In this document: positions 9,623-18,605 of the stretch, piece by piece
Layout of the letters: every line of letters starts with the position of its first letter
Numbering within the stretch: the first letter of the stretch is position 1
Source of the DNA: Paracoccus aerodenitrificans
GTDB lineage: Bacteria > Pseudomonadota > Alphaproteobacteria > Rhodobacterales > Rhodobacteraceae
Assembly: GCF_027913215.1 (NCBI RefSeq)
Contig: NZ_CP115784.1
Span: 62,001-126,000, forward strand
Direction of reading: 5' to 3'
Length of the DNA stretch: 64,000 bases
Notes under the pieces: generated by a model
Seen by the model: the letters and a program-made list of their open reading frames with translations, nothing else
What the model was told of the DNA's origin: nothing
The model's database searches: none
Translations under genes and position numbers: made by a program

Positions 9623-10075
9623 ATGGGCAATGCGCTGTTCTATCACCTGACCCGCTCGACGCCCGAGCGGCTGCTGCCGCTTTTACTGGGCAAGGCGATG
9701 GCTGCGGGATGGCGCGTCGAGCTTCGCGGTCGCGGAGCCGAGCGGCTTGCGCGGCTGGATGAGGCGCTCTGGATGGGCGACGGGTTTCTGCCTCACGGTC
9801 TGGCTGGCGGGGCGCATGACGCCCGCCAGCCCGTGCTGCTGCGGGATGCAGAGGCGCCGCCTGCCGCCAACGCGCCTACATGTCTGATGGCGGTTGACGG
9901 TGCGGATATTGTCGGGGATGAGGCCATGCAGCTTGAACGGGTCTGCATCATTTTCGACGGCAATGACCCCTCTGCTGTCGAACGCGCACGGGAACAATGG
10001 CGCAGCCTGACCGCGCAGAATGTCACCGCAGAATACTGGTCAGAAGCAGGCGGCCGTTGGGAAAGGAAGCGTTAG
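9623..10075 (+). CDS. holC: DNA polymerase III chi subunit
   Basis: HolC links the clamp-loader complex to single-stranded-DNA-binding protein at the replication fork. The 150-residue protein begins NALFYHLTRSTPERLLPLLL and has the chi pattern LDEALW...FLPHG..., with a late DGADI segment. pepA-holC adjacency is widespread in proteobacteria. The TAG stop at 10073-10075 overlaps, by four bases, the stop of the convergent protease gene, so there is no room for a terminator between them. Confidence 0.92.
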   Translation: MGNALFYHLTRSTPERLLPLLLGKAMAAGWRVELRGRGAERLARLDEALWMGDGFLPHGLAGGAHDARQPVLLRDAEAPPAANAPTCLMAVDGADIVGDEAMQLERVCIIFDGNDPSAVERAREQWRSLTAQNVTAEYWSEAGGRWERKR

Positions 10076-10644
10076 CGTTCCAGCACCATCGTTTCGCCCT
10101 CGAAACTGACGCGGGCAAACCGGCGCAGATAGGCCATACCAAGCAGGGAAACCTCCAGATCGCCCTCGACGACGCTTGCGCGGACCTCTTCATCGACGAT
10201 GTCGCCGATCCGCACAACGCCGATCGTGACTGGGGCCGTATAGACGATCCCATTCGCGGTCGAGGCCATGTTGATATAGTTCAGCTCATCCGGATCGAGG
10301 CCGATCCTTTCCGCATCCCTCCGCCGCAGAGCGATATCGGATGCGCCGGTATCGACCATGAAATCGACCGGCTCTCCGTTCAGGTCGAGTGTAATGCGGA
10401 AATGCCCGCCGCTGCCCATTGGCAGTTCGATCCGGTTTCCCTGAACGCTTTGCTGCGGCGCGACATCGCGGCGGATATCGTCCCAGAGGCCGAATCCGGC
10501 AACCAGCCCGAGGAAAATCAGCCCCCATGCAAGGATCTGCCGCATGGATTTGCCCGGACTGGTCCGGAGTTCGACGATCATATAGCCGCAGACGGCAACC
10601 AGCAGCAGGACCAGATAGGCGACGCGCGGAAGTTCGTCGGTCAT
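10072..10644 (-). CDS. Membrane-anchored retropepsin-like aspartic protease
   Basis: The 190-residue protein has two N-terminal membrane helices (about 8-24 and 38-54) and then one retropepsin-like domain with the active-site DTG at residues 98-100 (VDTGASDIALRR). A single-domain aspartyl protease has to dimerise to form its active site. The fold and the TM-plus-protease layout match the clan AA family common in alphaproteobacteria; the substrate is unknown. It is translated downstream of the MarC gene with an ATGA overlap and its stop overlaps that of holC. Confidence 0.82.
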   Translation of the reverse strand: MTDELPRVAYLVLLLVAVCGYMIVELRTSPGKSMRQILAWGLIFLGLVAGFGLWDDIRRDVAPQQSVQGNRIELPMGSGGHFRITLDLNGEPVDFMVDTGASDIALRRRDAERIGLDPDELNYINMASTANGIVYTAPVTIGVVRIGDIVDEEVRASVVEGDLEVSLLGMAYLRRFARVSFEGETMVLER

Positions 10645-11255
10645 GAATACAGCCCCGTTCCACGCAGCCCGTCGATGATGAATTGCACCGAAAGCGCTGC
10701 AAGCAGCATACCCAGCAATCTTGTCACAACCATCGTTCCGATCCGTCCGAGAACGCGGGCAAGCGGTCCGGCCAGCATGAACAGCACCATCGCCACCCCG
10801 AGCACCGACAGCATGACAAGATGGATCATGATCGTGTGCAGCGCCGTCTGGTTCTCGCCCACAAGCAGAATCATGGTCGCCAAAGCGCCGGGCCCGGCCA
10901 GAAGCGGGGTGGCCAGCGGGAAAACCGAGGGGTCGAGATCGCTGTCCGCCGACTGACCCTCGCGGCGCTCGGTCCGGCGTTCGAACAGCATGTCGAGCGC
11001 GGTCAGGAATAACAGGATTCCGCCCGCGATCTGGAAGGCGGGCAGGGAAATCCCGATGCCCGACAGGATATTCTCGCCTGCCAGTCCGAACAGCGTCAGC
11101 AGGATCGCCGCGATGAAGACCGCACGCAGTCCGATTCTGCGCCGGTGCTCATCGCTCATGCCCTGGGTCAGCGCGATGAACATCGGTGCCAGACCCACAG
11201 GGTCGATGACGACGAACAGGGTCACGAAAGCGGTGATGAGCGCGGACATATCCAT
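10641..11255 (-). CDS. MarC family integral membrane protein
   Basis: This 204-residue protein has about six hydrophobic helices and begins MDMSALITAFVTLFVVIDPVGLAPMF, with the DPVG signature of MarC/UPF0056 proteins. A charged loop sits near residues 110-130. MarC proteins have no proven role; the old link to multiple antibiotic resistance was not borne out. The gene is the first of a two-gene minus-strand unit with the aspartic protease (ATGA overlap). Confidence 0.88.
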   Translation of the reverse strand: MDMSALITAFVTLFVVIDPVGLAPMFIALTQGMSDEHRRRIGLRAVFIAAILLTLFGLAGENILSGIGISLPAFQIAGGILLFLTALDMLFERRTERREGQSADSDLDPSVFPLATPLLAGPGALATMILLVGENQTALHTIMIHLVMLSVLGVAMVLFMLAGPLARVLGRIGTMVVTRLLGMLLAALSVQFIIDGLRGTGLYS

Positions 11256-11338
11256 TGCCTGCTTATGGCGCAGCCGGACCGCTCTGCCAAGCCGGGGCGG
11301 TGGCGGATGATATCTGCGTCAACATATGCAACGAGGCT

Positions 11339-11367
11339 TTGCAAATCGCCCCCGAACACCCTAGATG
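11339..11367 (+). promoter_or_regulatory. Candidate sigma-70-type promoter of the tat operon
   Basis: TTGCAA (11339-11344) and TAGATG (11362-11367) are separated by exactly 17 bases and lie 43 bases before the tatA start. The boxes match consensus at 4/6 and 3/6, so this is only a candidate. Confidence 0.35.
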
Positions 11368-11409
11368 TGTTGCGTCATCGGGCCATCTTGCCCGAGGAGG
11401 GAGCAAGAC

Positions 11410-11676
11410 ATGCTGAACAATATCGGCCTTCCCGGCCTTCTGCTGATCGCCGTCGTGGTTCTCGTCCTGTTCGGGCGTGGGAAAGTATCCTCGCTGATGG
11501 GTGAGGTCGGCAAGGGGATCAGCTCGTTCAAGAAGGGCGTCAAGGAAGGCAGCGAAGATGTCGATTCTGCCGGGCGTGAGCTGACGGACGACATGAAGCG
11601 CGATGAGGCCAAACGCGACGAAAAGCTGCGCGATGTCACGCCGCACAGCGTGCCGGAAGACAAGAACCGCGTCTGA
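11410..11676 (+). CDS. tatA: Twin-arginine translocase subunit TatA
   Basis: TatA oligomerises to open the passage for folded Tat substrates. The start is set by a GAGGAGG ribosome-binding site at 11394-11400, nine bases before the ATG; the frame extends upstream but without support. The 88-residue product has one N-terminal helix ([20 protein letters not shown]), the FGRGK hinge, an amphipathic helix ([17 protein letters not shown]) and a charged C-tail. tatB and tatC follow. Confidence 0.95.
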   Translation: MLNNIGLPGLLLIAVVVLVLFGRGKVSSLMGEVGKGISSFKKGVKEGSEDVDSAGRELTDDMKRDEAKRDEKLRDVTPHSVPEDKNRV

Positions 11677-11722
11677 GTTCCGGTAATTGGTTGTTTCGGT
11701 AGGATTTGCCTAGGGGCCTCTG

Positions 11723-12214
11723 ATGCTGGATATCGGCTGGAGCGAACTGCTCATCATCGGAGTGGTTGCGCTGATCGTGGTCGGTCCGAAGGACCTGCCG
11801 CATATGTTCCGTGCGCTTGGCCGGATGACCGGGAAGGTGCGGTCGATGGCGCGGGAGTTTTCCTCGGCGATGGAGGATGCCGCGCGGGATTCCGGTCTGG
11901 ATGAGGCCACGAAATCGCTGAACGATATCCGCAACGTGACCTCGAAGCGCTCGCTTGGCGTTGATGCGCTTGATCGCGCCGCCGAACGGTTCGAGAAATG
12001 GGACCCGAAAATCCCCTCGGCGCGGGCTGGCGCGAAACCCGACCCTGCCGCGAAGGAACTGACCCCGCAGGAAGGCGTGACGCCTGCGTCCGCTGACGCC
12101 CCGCCCGTCCCGCCGCTGGAATCTGCGCCTGACGATTCGGGGCCGCAGCCGGGGGAAACAACCGGGCAGCGCCGCCTGCATGCCATCCGCCGCAGCGAAG
12201 CGAAGGATCTCTGA
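11723..12214 (+). CDS. tatB: Twin-arginine translocase subunit TatB
   Basis: TatB binds Tat substrates together with TatC. The 163-residue protein starts [21 protein letters not shown] with the conserved Glu in the membrane helix and the GPKDLP hinge. A long amphipathic helix and a Pro/Ala/Asp-rich tail follow. The stop at 12212-12214 lies just before the GTG start of tatC. Confidence 0.95.
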   Translation: MLDIGWSELLIIGVVALIVVGPKDLPHMFRALGRMTGKVRSMAREFSSAMEDAARDSGLDEATKSLNDIRNVTSKRSLGVDALDRAAERFEKWDPKIPSARAGAKPDPAAKELTPQEGVTPASADAPPVPPLESAPDDSGPQPGETTGQRRLHAIRRSEAKDL

Positions 12215-12215
12215 G

Positions 12216-13067
12216 GTGAGCGCGAATACCGATAAACGTGATGAGATCGATGACAGCTCTGCCCCTCTGATCGAACATCTGGCCGAACTGCGGACAAGAC
12301 TGATCTGGTCCGTTCTGTCCTTCGTTGTCGCGATGGTGCTCAGCTATACGGTGTGGAACCCGATCTATAATTTTCTGACGCGCCCGATCTGTTCGGCACT
12401 TGAACAGCGGGATCAGGAATGCGGGCTTATTCTGCTGAAGCTGCAGGAGGGCTTCCTTGTCGCCATCCAGATCAGCTTTCTGGGCGGCTTCATCCTTGCG
12501 TTTCCCATCATCGCCTTCCAGCTTTGGCGCTTCGTCGCGCCGGGGCTGTATCGCAGCGAGAAACAGGCTTTCCTGCCTTTCCTTGTCGCGTCTCCGGCGA
12601 TGTTTTTTCTCGGCGCGGCATTCGCTTATTACATCATTCTGCCGATGGCCTATGATTTCTTCCTCGGCTTCCAGCAAGGTCCGCTGGCATTGCCTGACGA
12701 TGTCGAATCCGGTCCCTCGACGGCAATGGCGGGGATCGTGTTTCAGGGCTCGGTCAGTGAGTATCTGTCTCTGACGATCAAATTCGTTCTGGCATTCGGG
12801 CTGTCCTTCCAGCTTCCGGTGGCGTTGACGCTGATGGGCAAGGCGGGGCTGGTGTCGGCGGACGGGCTGGCGACGATGCGGAAATATGCGGTGCTGCTGA
12901 TCCTCGTTCTGGCCGCAATCGTGACGCCGCCCGATGTGATCAGCCAAATCGTTCTGTTTACCGTGGTGTACGGTCTTTACGAAATCTCGATCCAACTCAT
13001 CCGTCGGATCGAGCGCCGCCGCAATGAGGAATTGCGTGCTCAGGGGCTGCTTGACGAAAATGAATGA
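12216..13067 (+). CDS. tatC: Twin-arginine translocase subunit TatC
   Basis: TatC is the signal-peptide receptor of the Tat system. I choose the GTG at 12216, which has an AGGA ribosome-binding site eight bases upstream and begins just after tatB; the ATG at 12180 would lie within tatB. The protein has 283 residues, six membrane helices and the conserved [13 protein letters not shown] near residue 20. The C-terminus is charged. Its end overlaps the next gene by eight bases. Confidence 0.94.
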   Translation: MSANTDKRDEIDDSSAPLIEHLAELRTRLIWSVLSFVVAMVLSYTVWNPIYNFLTRPICSALEQRDQECGLILLKLQEGFLVAIQISFLGGFILAFPIIAFQLWRFVAPGLYRSEKQAFLPFLVASPAMFFLGAAFAYYIILPMAYDFFLGFQQGPLALPDDVESGPSTAMAGIVFQGSVSEYLSLTIKFVLAFGLSFQLPVALTLMGKAGLVSADGLATMRKYAVLLILVLAAIVTPPDVISQIVLFTVVYGLYEISIQLIRRIERRRNEELRAQGLLDENE

Positions 13068-13902
13068 TCAGACACTGATCCGAATTGCCGAAGCGCTTGA
13101 GCGGCTGGCCCCCGCGCCGGCCGCTGCGCCAAGCTTCTCAGAGGCGCATGCCTATGTCTGGCATACCGGCCCTGACCGGCTGGAACCTGTCGCGCAGGTG
13201 AACCGCGTCGATCTGGACCGGCTTGTCGGGATCGACCGCGCCCGCGATACATTGCTGGCCAATACGCTTCAATTCGCCCGGGGCCATGCGGCGAATAACG
13301 CGCTGCTTTGGGGGGCGCGGGGGATGGGCAAATCCTCTCTGGTCAAGGCGGCTCATGCCGAAGCGGTTGCGCAGGGACTGCCGCTGGTTCTGGTGGAGAT
13401 CGCGCGTGAGGATCTGGACAGTGTCGGGCGGCTGCTGTCGATGCTGGGGCAGGCCGGGGATAAGCGTTTCCTGCTTTTCGCCGACGATCTGTCCTTCAGC
13501 CATGACGATACGCAATATAAATCGCTGAAAGCAGTTCTGGATGGCGGCATTTCCGGTCGGCCCGAGAATGTGATCCTGTATGCGACCTCGAACCGGCGTC
13601 ATCTGATGCCGCGTGAAATGATCGAGAATGAACGTTCGACCGCGATTCATCCCGGTGAGGCGGTTGAGGAAAAAGTGTCTCTGTCCGACCGGTTCGGTCT
13701 GTGGCTTGGCTTTCACAGCTGCGCTCAGGACGAATATCTTGAGATGATCCGCGGATATTGCGAGGCAGCCGGTCTGGAGGTCGATCCCGATACGCTGCGT
13801 GCCGAGGCGATCGAATGGCAGGCAACACGCGGGGCGCGTTCCGGCCGGGTCGCATGGCAGTTCTTTACCGATCTTGCCGGGCGGCACGGGCTTTCCGTGT
13901 AA
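13060..13902 (+). CDS. DUF815-family AAA-type ATPase
   Basis: The 280-residue protein has a Walker A motif GARGMGKSS at about residues 85-93, a Walker B-like LLFADDLSF near 140 and an arginine-rich C-terminal lid. This matches the DUF815 (COG2607) family, which has no settled function. The ATG at 13060 overlaps tatC by eight bases, so it belongs to the tat transcript. I know of no proven role in Tat export, so the link is positional. Confidence 0.85.
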   Translation: MNDQTLIRIAEALERLAPAPAAAPSFSEAHAYVWHTGPDRLEPVAQVNRVDLDRLVGIDRARDTLLANTLQFARGHAANNALLWGARGMGKSSLVKAAHAEAVAQGLPLVLVEIAREDLDSVGRLLSMLGQAGDKRFLLFADDLSFSHDDTQYKSLKAVLDGGISGRPENVILYATSNRRHLMPREMIENERSTAIHPGEAVEEKVSLSDRFGLWLGFHSCAQDEYLEMIRGYCEAAGLEVDPDTLRAEAIEWQATRGARSGRVAWQFFTDLAGRHGLSV

Positions 13903-13978
13903 AATATCCAGAATTCTGTAAATCGCGAGTTGTGGCAGGGGCTTGCTTGTCTGTGTCGCTTGGCGTCATCATGTAAAA

Positions 13979-15211
13979 ATGAGCCAGTCACCTGCCGCAC
14001 AAAGGGTCTCTGCGGGGACCCGTATCCGCGAAAGACGGTTATCGCTTGGTCGGGCGCAATCCGATGTTGCCCGGGATGCCGGGATTTCTCCGGCCTATCT
14101 GAACCTGATCGAACATGACCGGCGGAACCTGACCGCAAAGGTCCGGGCGCGGCTGGCGGATGCGCTGGAAACCTCCGAGGCCGAACTGGAAGCGGGGCGT
14201 GAACAGGCACTGCTTGCCGGGCTGAGGATCGCGGCGGCTGGCGAAACCGGCAGTCATTCCGGCGCAGAACTGGACCGGATCGCGGAATTCGCCGCCCGCA
14301 TGCCGGGATGGGCGGGGCTGGTCGTGGCGCTCTCGCAGCGCAGTGAGGCGCAGGCGCGGCGTCTGGCGGATCTGTCCGACCGGATGACGCAGAACCCCTA
14401 TCTGCTGGATACGCTGCATGAGGTTTTGTCGGCCATCACCTCGCTGCGTTCAACCGCGTCCATCCTTGTGCAAGAGCCTGATATGGCACCGGATTGGCGC
14501 ATCCGGTTCCACGGCAATCTGGATCAGGACAGTCGCCGCCTTTCTGTGACCGCGCAGGCTCTGGTCGCTTATCTGGACAGTTTCGAACAGGATGCCGGGC
14601 TGCTGACACCACAAGAGGAGTTCGAGGCATGGATCGCCGATGGCAGGCCCGCTGAGGGTCCCGCCTCGGATGCGGCGCGGGATCTGGCGCAGGCATGGCA
14701 GCGCAACGAAGCCGAGGATTGCGCTTTGCTTCCCGACACGGCGCTTCAGGCTGCGGCGGGGGCCGACCCGCTGCATCTGGCCGCAGAGCTTCGGCTGCCG
14801 CTGGATCTTGTGCTGCGGCGTTTGGCAACGATCGAACCGCAATCGGGGATCATGATCTGTGACGGCGCGGGTGGGGTCGTCTTTCGCAGGCCGCCGCATG
14901 GTCTTGGGGAAACACGGCCGGGCGATTCCTGTGCGATGCTGCCTCTGTTCGAGGCGCTTGGTCAGCCGGGGACGCCGGTCCTGCGTGTGGTCGAAACGGA
15001 ATCGGCAAAGCGTTTCCGGGCGGTTGCGATCTCGGTCAGATCTCCCGCAGCCGAGGCCAGCCGACCGGTTCTTGGCCGCGCGGTCATGTTACTGCGACCC
15101 TCAGAGGATGACGGCACCGAGGCCGTGCCGATCGGTCCGACCTGCCGCGTCTGTCCCCGGCCTGCCTGTCCGGCACGGCGTGTGCCCTCGATCCTGCAAT
15201 CCTTGCGGTAG
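13979..15211 (+). CDS. XRE-family regulator of the ScfR/RamB (DUF2083) type
   Basis: The 410-residue protein has an N-terminal helix-turn-helix (about 10-65; VSAGTRIRERRL, SPAYLNLIEHDRR). The long C-terminal region resembles the short-chain-fatty-acid regulators (DUF2083) and ends in a Cys cluster, CRVCPRPACPARR, likely to bind a metal or Fe-S centre. Relatives control propionate and glyoxylate-cycle genes, but the IrrE-like peptidase core is not obvious here. No strong ribosome-binding site marks the start; ATG 13979 is chosen because the helix-turn-helix begins soon after. Confidence 0.8.
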   Translation: MSQSPAAQRVSAGTRIRERRLSLGRAQSDVARDAGISPAYLNLIEHDRRNLTAKVRARLADALETSEAELEAGREQALLAGLRIAAAGETGSHSGAELDRIAEFAARMPGWAGLVVALSQRSEAQARRLADLSDRMTQNPYLLDTLHEVLSAITSLRSTASILVQEPDMAPDWRIRFHGNLDQDSRRLSVTAQALVAYLDSFEQDAGLLTPQEEFEAWIADGRPAEGPASDAARDLAQAWQRNEAEDCALLPDTALQAAAGADPLHLAAELRLPLDLVLRRLATIEPQSGIMICDGAGGVVFRRPPHGLGETRPGDSCAMLPLFEALGQPGTPVLRVVETESAKRFRAVAISVRSPAAEASRPVLGRAVMLLRPSEDDGTEAVPIGPTCRVCPRPACPARRVPSILQSLR

Positions 15212-15228
15212 CTTGCCGGAGAGCGACT

Positions 15229-15256
15229 TTGACAAGCCGTCGAAGCTGTGTCTAAT
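15229..15256 (+). promoter_or_regulatory. Near-consensus sigma-70 promoter of the receiver/kinase operon
   Basis: TTGACA (15229-15234) and TCTAAT (15251-15256) are separated by 16 bases. The start codon of the receiver gene follows 20 bases after the -10 box with a GGGAGG ribosome-binding site. This gives the signalling operon its own promoter, separate from the XRE gene. Confidence 0.65.
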
Positions 15257-15276
15257 CCGAGACAAAGGGAGGCGGC

Positions 15277-15654
15277 ATGAGGTCCGGAACCGACATCCTG
15301 CTGATCGAGGACGAAGCGAATATTGTCGAAGCCGTGCGGTTCATTCTGTCGCGCGATGGCTGGCGGCTTGAGCATTGGCATGAGGGAAGCGAGGCGCTTT
15401 CCCGCGTTCAGACGCTGCGGCCCCGTTTGCTGATCCTCGATGTGATGCTGCCCGGACGCTCGGGGATCGAAGTTCTTGAGGCCTTGCGTCAGCATGAGGA
15501 TCTTGCGGATATGCCGGTTCTGATGCTGACGGCGCGTGGGACTGGCGGGCGAGGTGCGGCGATCTCGGATGCCGCGAACCGGGTCCTTGCAAAGCCTTTC
15601 GACAATGACGAACTGCGCCGCGTCGTGGCCGAGATGCTTGAGGGCGCGGCATGA
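15277..15654 (+). CDS. Single-domain response regulator (receiver only)
   Basis: The 125-residue protein is one CheY-like receiver with no output domain. It has the acidic pocket E11-D12, phospho-acceptor D55 (LILDVMLPG), T85 (LMLTARG) and K106 (LAKPF). Its gene is translationally coupled (ATGA overlap) to the next one and lies two genes before a histidine kinase that has no receiver, so the kinase is its likely partner. The output is unknown. Confidence 0.9.
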   Translation: MRSGTDILLIEDEANIVEAVRFILSRDGWRLEHWHEGSEALSRVQTLRPRLLILDVMLPGRSGIEVLEALRQHEDLADMPVLMLTARGTGGRGAAISDAANRVLAKPFDNDELRRVVAEMLEGAA

Positions 15655-15914
15655 GCCTTCCGACCGACCGCCCCATTTTCCTTGAGCGGGCAGCCTATCG
15701 CAGGCGCAGGCTGAAAGACGCCGCGAAACTGCTGCCGGTTGTGACGCTTTTGCTGCTTCTGGTGCCGGTCTGGCTTGCGCCCGGGGAAATCTCGGGTGCG
15801 GCGGGGATCATCTGGACATTTGCCGTGTGGCTGACCGTAATCATCGCGTCCGCGGCTTTGTCTTATGGCCTGTCGCGCAAAACTCCGGACGAGGCCTCGC
15901 CGGATGAGCTTTGA
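15651..15914 (+). CDS. Small two-helix membrane protein
   Basis: The 87-residue product has a basic N-terminus (RAAYRRRRLKDAAK), two hydrophobic helices (about 28-44 and 53-72) and an acidic tail. It overlaps the receiver gene by four bases and the kinase gene by 11. Its place directly before the SLC5-type kinase suggests an accessory subunit, in the way small proteins accompany some sodium/solute symporters. This role is an inference. Confidence 0.75.
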   Translation: MSLPTDRPIFLERAAYRRRRLKDAAKLLPVVTLLLLLVPVWLAPGEISGAAGIIWTFAVWLTVIIASAALSYGLSRKTPDEASPDEL

Positions 15915-18543
15915 TACGCTCGTTTTCGCGGCGCTGATCTATGTGGGGTTTCTGTTCACCGTCGCATGGGCGGCTGACCGGGCGGCCTCGCGCGGGCGGA
16001 CAGGATGGACCGACCGTCCCATCGTTTACACGCTGTCCCTGTCGGTCTATTGCACCGCCTGGACGTTTTACGGTGCCGTCGGATATGCAGACCGCTCGGG
16101 GCTGGAATTCGCAACGATTTATCTTGGTCCGACAGTCGTTCTTGCCGGAAGCTGGTGGGGGCTGCGGCGTCTGGTGCGCGTGGCCCGGATGCATCGCGTC
16201 ACCTCGGTTGCGGACCTGATCTCGGCGCGGTTCGGGAAATCCAACCCGCTGGCGGCGCTGATTACCCTGATTTCGCTGATCGCCGCGACGCCCTATCTGG
16301 CGCTTCAACTGCAATCCATCGCCCTGTCATTTGCCGCGTTCGGTCCCGGAGACACGCTGCCCGGCCCGCTGAATCTGTGGGTTGCCGCCGGTCTTGCCGG
16401 ATTCGCTATTCTGTTCGGCACCCGGAACCTTGCCGCAGATGAGCGTCACTACGGTGTCGTGATGGCGATTGCGCTTGAGGCAATCGTCAAGCTGATCGCC
16501 TTCGTCGTGCTTGGAGTCTGGGTGATCTGGGGGCTTGCGGACGGGCCGCAGGATGTCATCGCGCGTATCGCGCAGCGGGCAGCGGGGCCGGATGCGGCGG
16601 GGTGGGTGCTGAAACCCGACCGCTGGACGGCGCTGATCGCCGTTTCAGCCGCTGCCGTTCTGACCCTGCCGCGCATGTTTCAGGTGCTGGTGATCGAGCC
16701 CGCCGATGAAACGCCGCTGAACTCGGCGGCATGGGCTTTTCCGGCATATCTCATGGCGATGTCGCTTTTCGTGTTGCCGATTGCGGTGATCGGGTGGGAA
16801 ATGCTTCCACCGGAGGTTTCCCCGGATCTCTATGTGCTGCACCTGCCGCTGTCGCAGGGCAATGAGATGCTTGCATTGCTGGTTTTCCTTGGCGGGCTCA
16901 GCTCGGCCACCTCGATGGTTATCATCAGCGCGATTGCCCTAGCGACAATGATCTCGAATCACTGGTTTGCGCCTGCGCTGCTGTCTCTCAGGCGGGCGGA
17001 ACATGGCGATGCCGTGGCGGCGGATCTTCGGGGGCCGTTGCTGGCCTCGCGCCGTCTGGCGATCCTGACCGTGATTGCATTGGGTGCGGTGTATCAGAGT
17101 TTCGGCGGCGCTCAGGCGCTTGCCGCGATGGGTACGGTCGCATTTGTCGGCGTCGCCCAGCTTCTTCCGGCGATGCTCGGAGGGCTGTTGTGGCGGGGTG
17201 CAACGCGGATGGGTGCCTATGCGGGGATCATCGCCGGGGTCGGGATCTGGCTGTTGCTGGTTTTCCTGCCCTCTCTGGGCCTGCTCCCGATGTGGCCGCT
17301 TGGGCCGGTGGATGCGCTTTCTGCGGCGGTGTTTATCTCGCTTGGCGCGAATATTTTCCTGTTCGTCGGCGTCTCGCTGATAACGCTGCCCGACCCGCAG
17401 GAAAGGCTTCAGGGTCTGTCCTTCGTCCATGCGGTGACACCCGATCTTGCGACCGCAACCGGGTCGCCACGGCAAAGTGGCGGCGCCAGATCCGAGGCGC
17501 TGCTGGCCCTGTCCCGGCGTGTCTGGGGCGGGGATGAGGCGTTGCGTTTCTTCCGTGCCGAGGCAGACCGTCAGGGGAAATCGGGCTTTCTGCCGGATGT
17601 GAATGCAGGTTTCCTGTCGCGACTGGAACGGCGACTGGCCGGGGCGGTCGGCTCGGCGACGGCGCATGCGATGCTGGCGCAGTTTGCCGGGCAAAGACCC
17701 ACGACAATGGCCGAACTGATGGCCGTCGCCGGAGAGGCGCAGCGTGCCAAAGAGCGGGCGCGGCAGTTGAAGGACGATTCCGACGAACTCGCCCGCATTG
17801 CCCGCCGCCTGCAAGAGGCGAATGACCGGCTGACCGCCGTTTCCGCCCAGAAAGACGCATTTCTCGGCCAGATCAGCCATGAGTTGCGGACCCCCATGAC
17901 CTCGATCCGGGCCTTTTCGGAACTGATGAAACTTGGCGATATCCCGGCTGCCGAGCGTGAGCGCTTTGCGGGGATCATCCATGACGAGGCCTCAAGGCTG
18001 ACTCGGCTTCTGGATGATCTTCTGGATCTCTCCGTTCTCGAAAGCGGCAGGGCCAGGCTGTCGGCGGAAGTCGTCAACCTGCATGACCTGATTTCACGCG
18101 CGATCGAGGCGAGTTCCTCGGCAGGCGGCGGTGCGGCTCTGACGATCGACCGGGATCTTCCGGCAGAGCATCTGATGGTGATCACGGATAAGGACCGGCT
18201 TTTACAGGTTTTGATCAATATTTTCGGTAACGCGCGGAAATATTGCGATGCGGAACGCCCAATCATGACGATTCGCACGCGGCGCACCGGCAACGGAACA
18301 GAGATCGACATCATGGATAACGGATCGGGGATCGCCTCGGAGCAGCAGGATATGATCTTTGAGAAATTCTCGCGCCTGGAAGAGACGCATCGCGCCGGGG
18401 GGGCCGGTCTGGGGCTGGCGATTTCGCGTGAGGTGATGGAGGCGCTTGGCGGCAGCATTACCTATCTTCCCGGGCATGGCGGCGCGGCCTTCCGGCTGGA
18501 GCTTCTGGCCCGTCCTCCCGGGTTCGGGCGCGGGGCGGAGTAA
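15904..18543 (+). CDS. Histidine kinase with N-terminal SLC5 (Na+/solute symporter) domain
   Basis: The start ATG at 15904 overlaps the small membrane gene. The 879-residue protein has an SLC5/PutP-like membrane domain of about 12-13 helices (1-500), a linker with a coiled coil, then HisKA with phospho-acceptor His659 (QISHELRTP). The HATPase domain has N-box INIFGNARKY, DNGSGI and GLGLAISREV. This is the CbrA/CrbS architecture, used elsewhere to sense carbon sources such as histidine or acetate, but it has no own receiver. The adjacent single-domain receiver could fill that place. Confidence 0.9.
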   Translation: MSFDTLVFAALIYVGFLFTVAWAADRAASRGRTGWTDRPIVYTLSLSVYCTAWTFYGAVGYADRSGLEFATIYLGPTVVLAGSWWGLRRLVRVARMHRVTSVADLISARFGKSNPLAALITLISLIAATPYLALQLQSIALSFAAFGPGDTLPGPLNLWVAAGLAGFAILFGTRNLAADERHYGVVMAIALEAIVKLIAFVVLGVWVIWGLADGPQDVIARIAQRAAGPDAAGWVLKPDRWTALIAVSAAAVLTLPRMFQVLVIEPADETPLNSAAWAFPAYLMAMSLFVLPIAVIGWEMLPPEVSPDLYVLHLPLSQGNEMLALLVFLGGLSSATSMVIISAIALATMISNHWFAPALLSLRRAEHGDAVAADLRGPLLASRRLAILTVIALGAVYQSFGGAQALAAMGTVAFVGVAQLLPAMLGGLLWRGATRMGAYAGIIAGVGIWLLLVFLPSLGLLPMWPLGPVDALSAAVFISLGANIFLFVGVSLITLPDPQERLQGLSFVHAVTPDLATATGSPRQSGGARSEALLALSRRVWGGDEALRFFRAEADRQGKSGFLPDVNAGFLSRLERRLAGAVGSATAHAMLAQFAGQRPTTMAELMAVAGEAQRAKERARQLKDDSDELARIARRLQEANDRLTAVSAQKDAFLGQISHELRTPMTSIRAFSELMKLGDIPAAERERFAGIIHDEASRLTRLLDDLLDLSVLESGRARLSAEVVNLHDLISRAIEASSSAGGGAALTIDRDLPAEHLMVITDKDRLLQVLINIFGNARKYCDAERPIMTIRTRRTGNGTEIDIMDNGSGIASEQQDMIFEKFSRLEETHRAGGAGLGLAISREVMEALGGSITYLPGHGGAAFRLELLARPPGFGRGAE

Positions 18544-18605
18544 ACGGAATATCAACCTCGCGGATGTCAGTGTCCTCAGGGGCAGCAGTTTGATTCGGAC
18601 GGAAC

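Noticed and set aside
7904..9646. 580-residue minus-strand open frame opposite pepA
   Set aside because: pepA on the other strand is certain; the antisense product is His/Arg-rich without domains.
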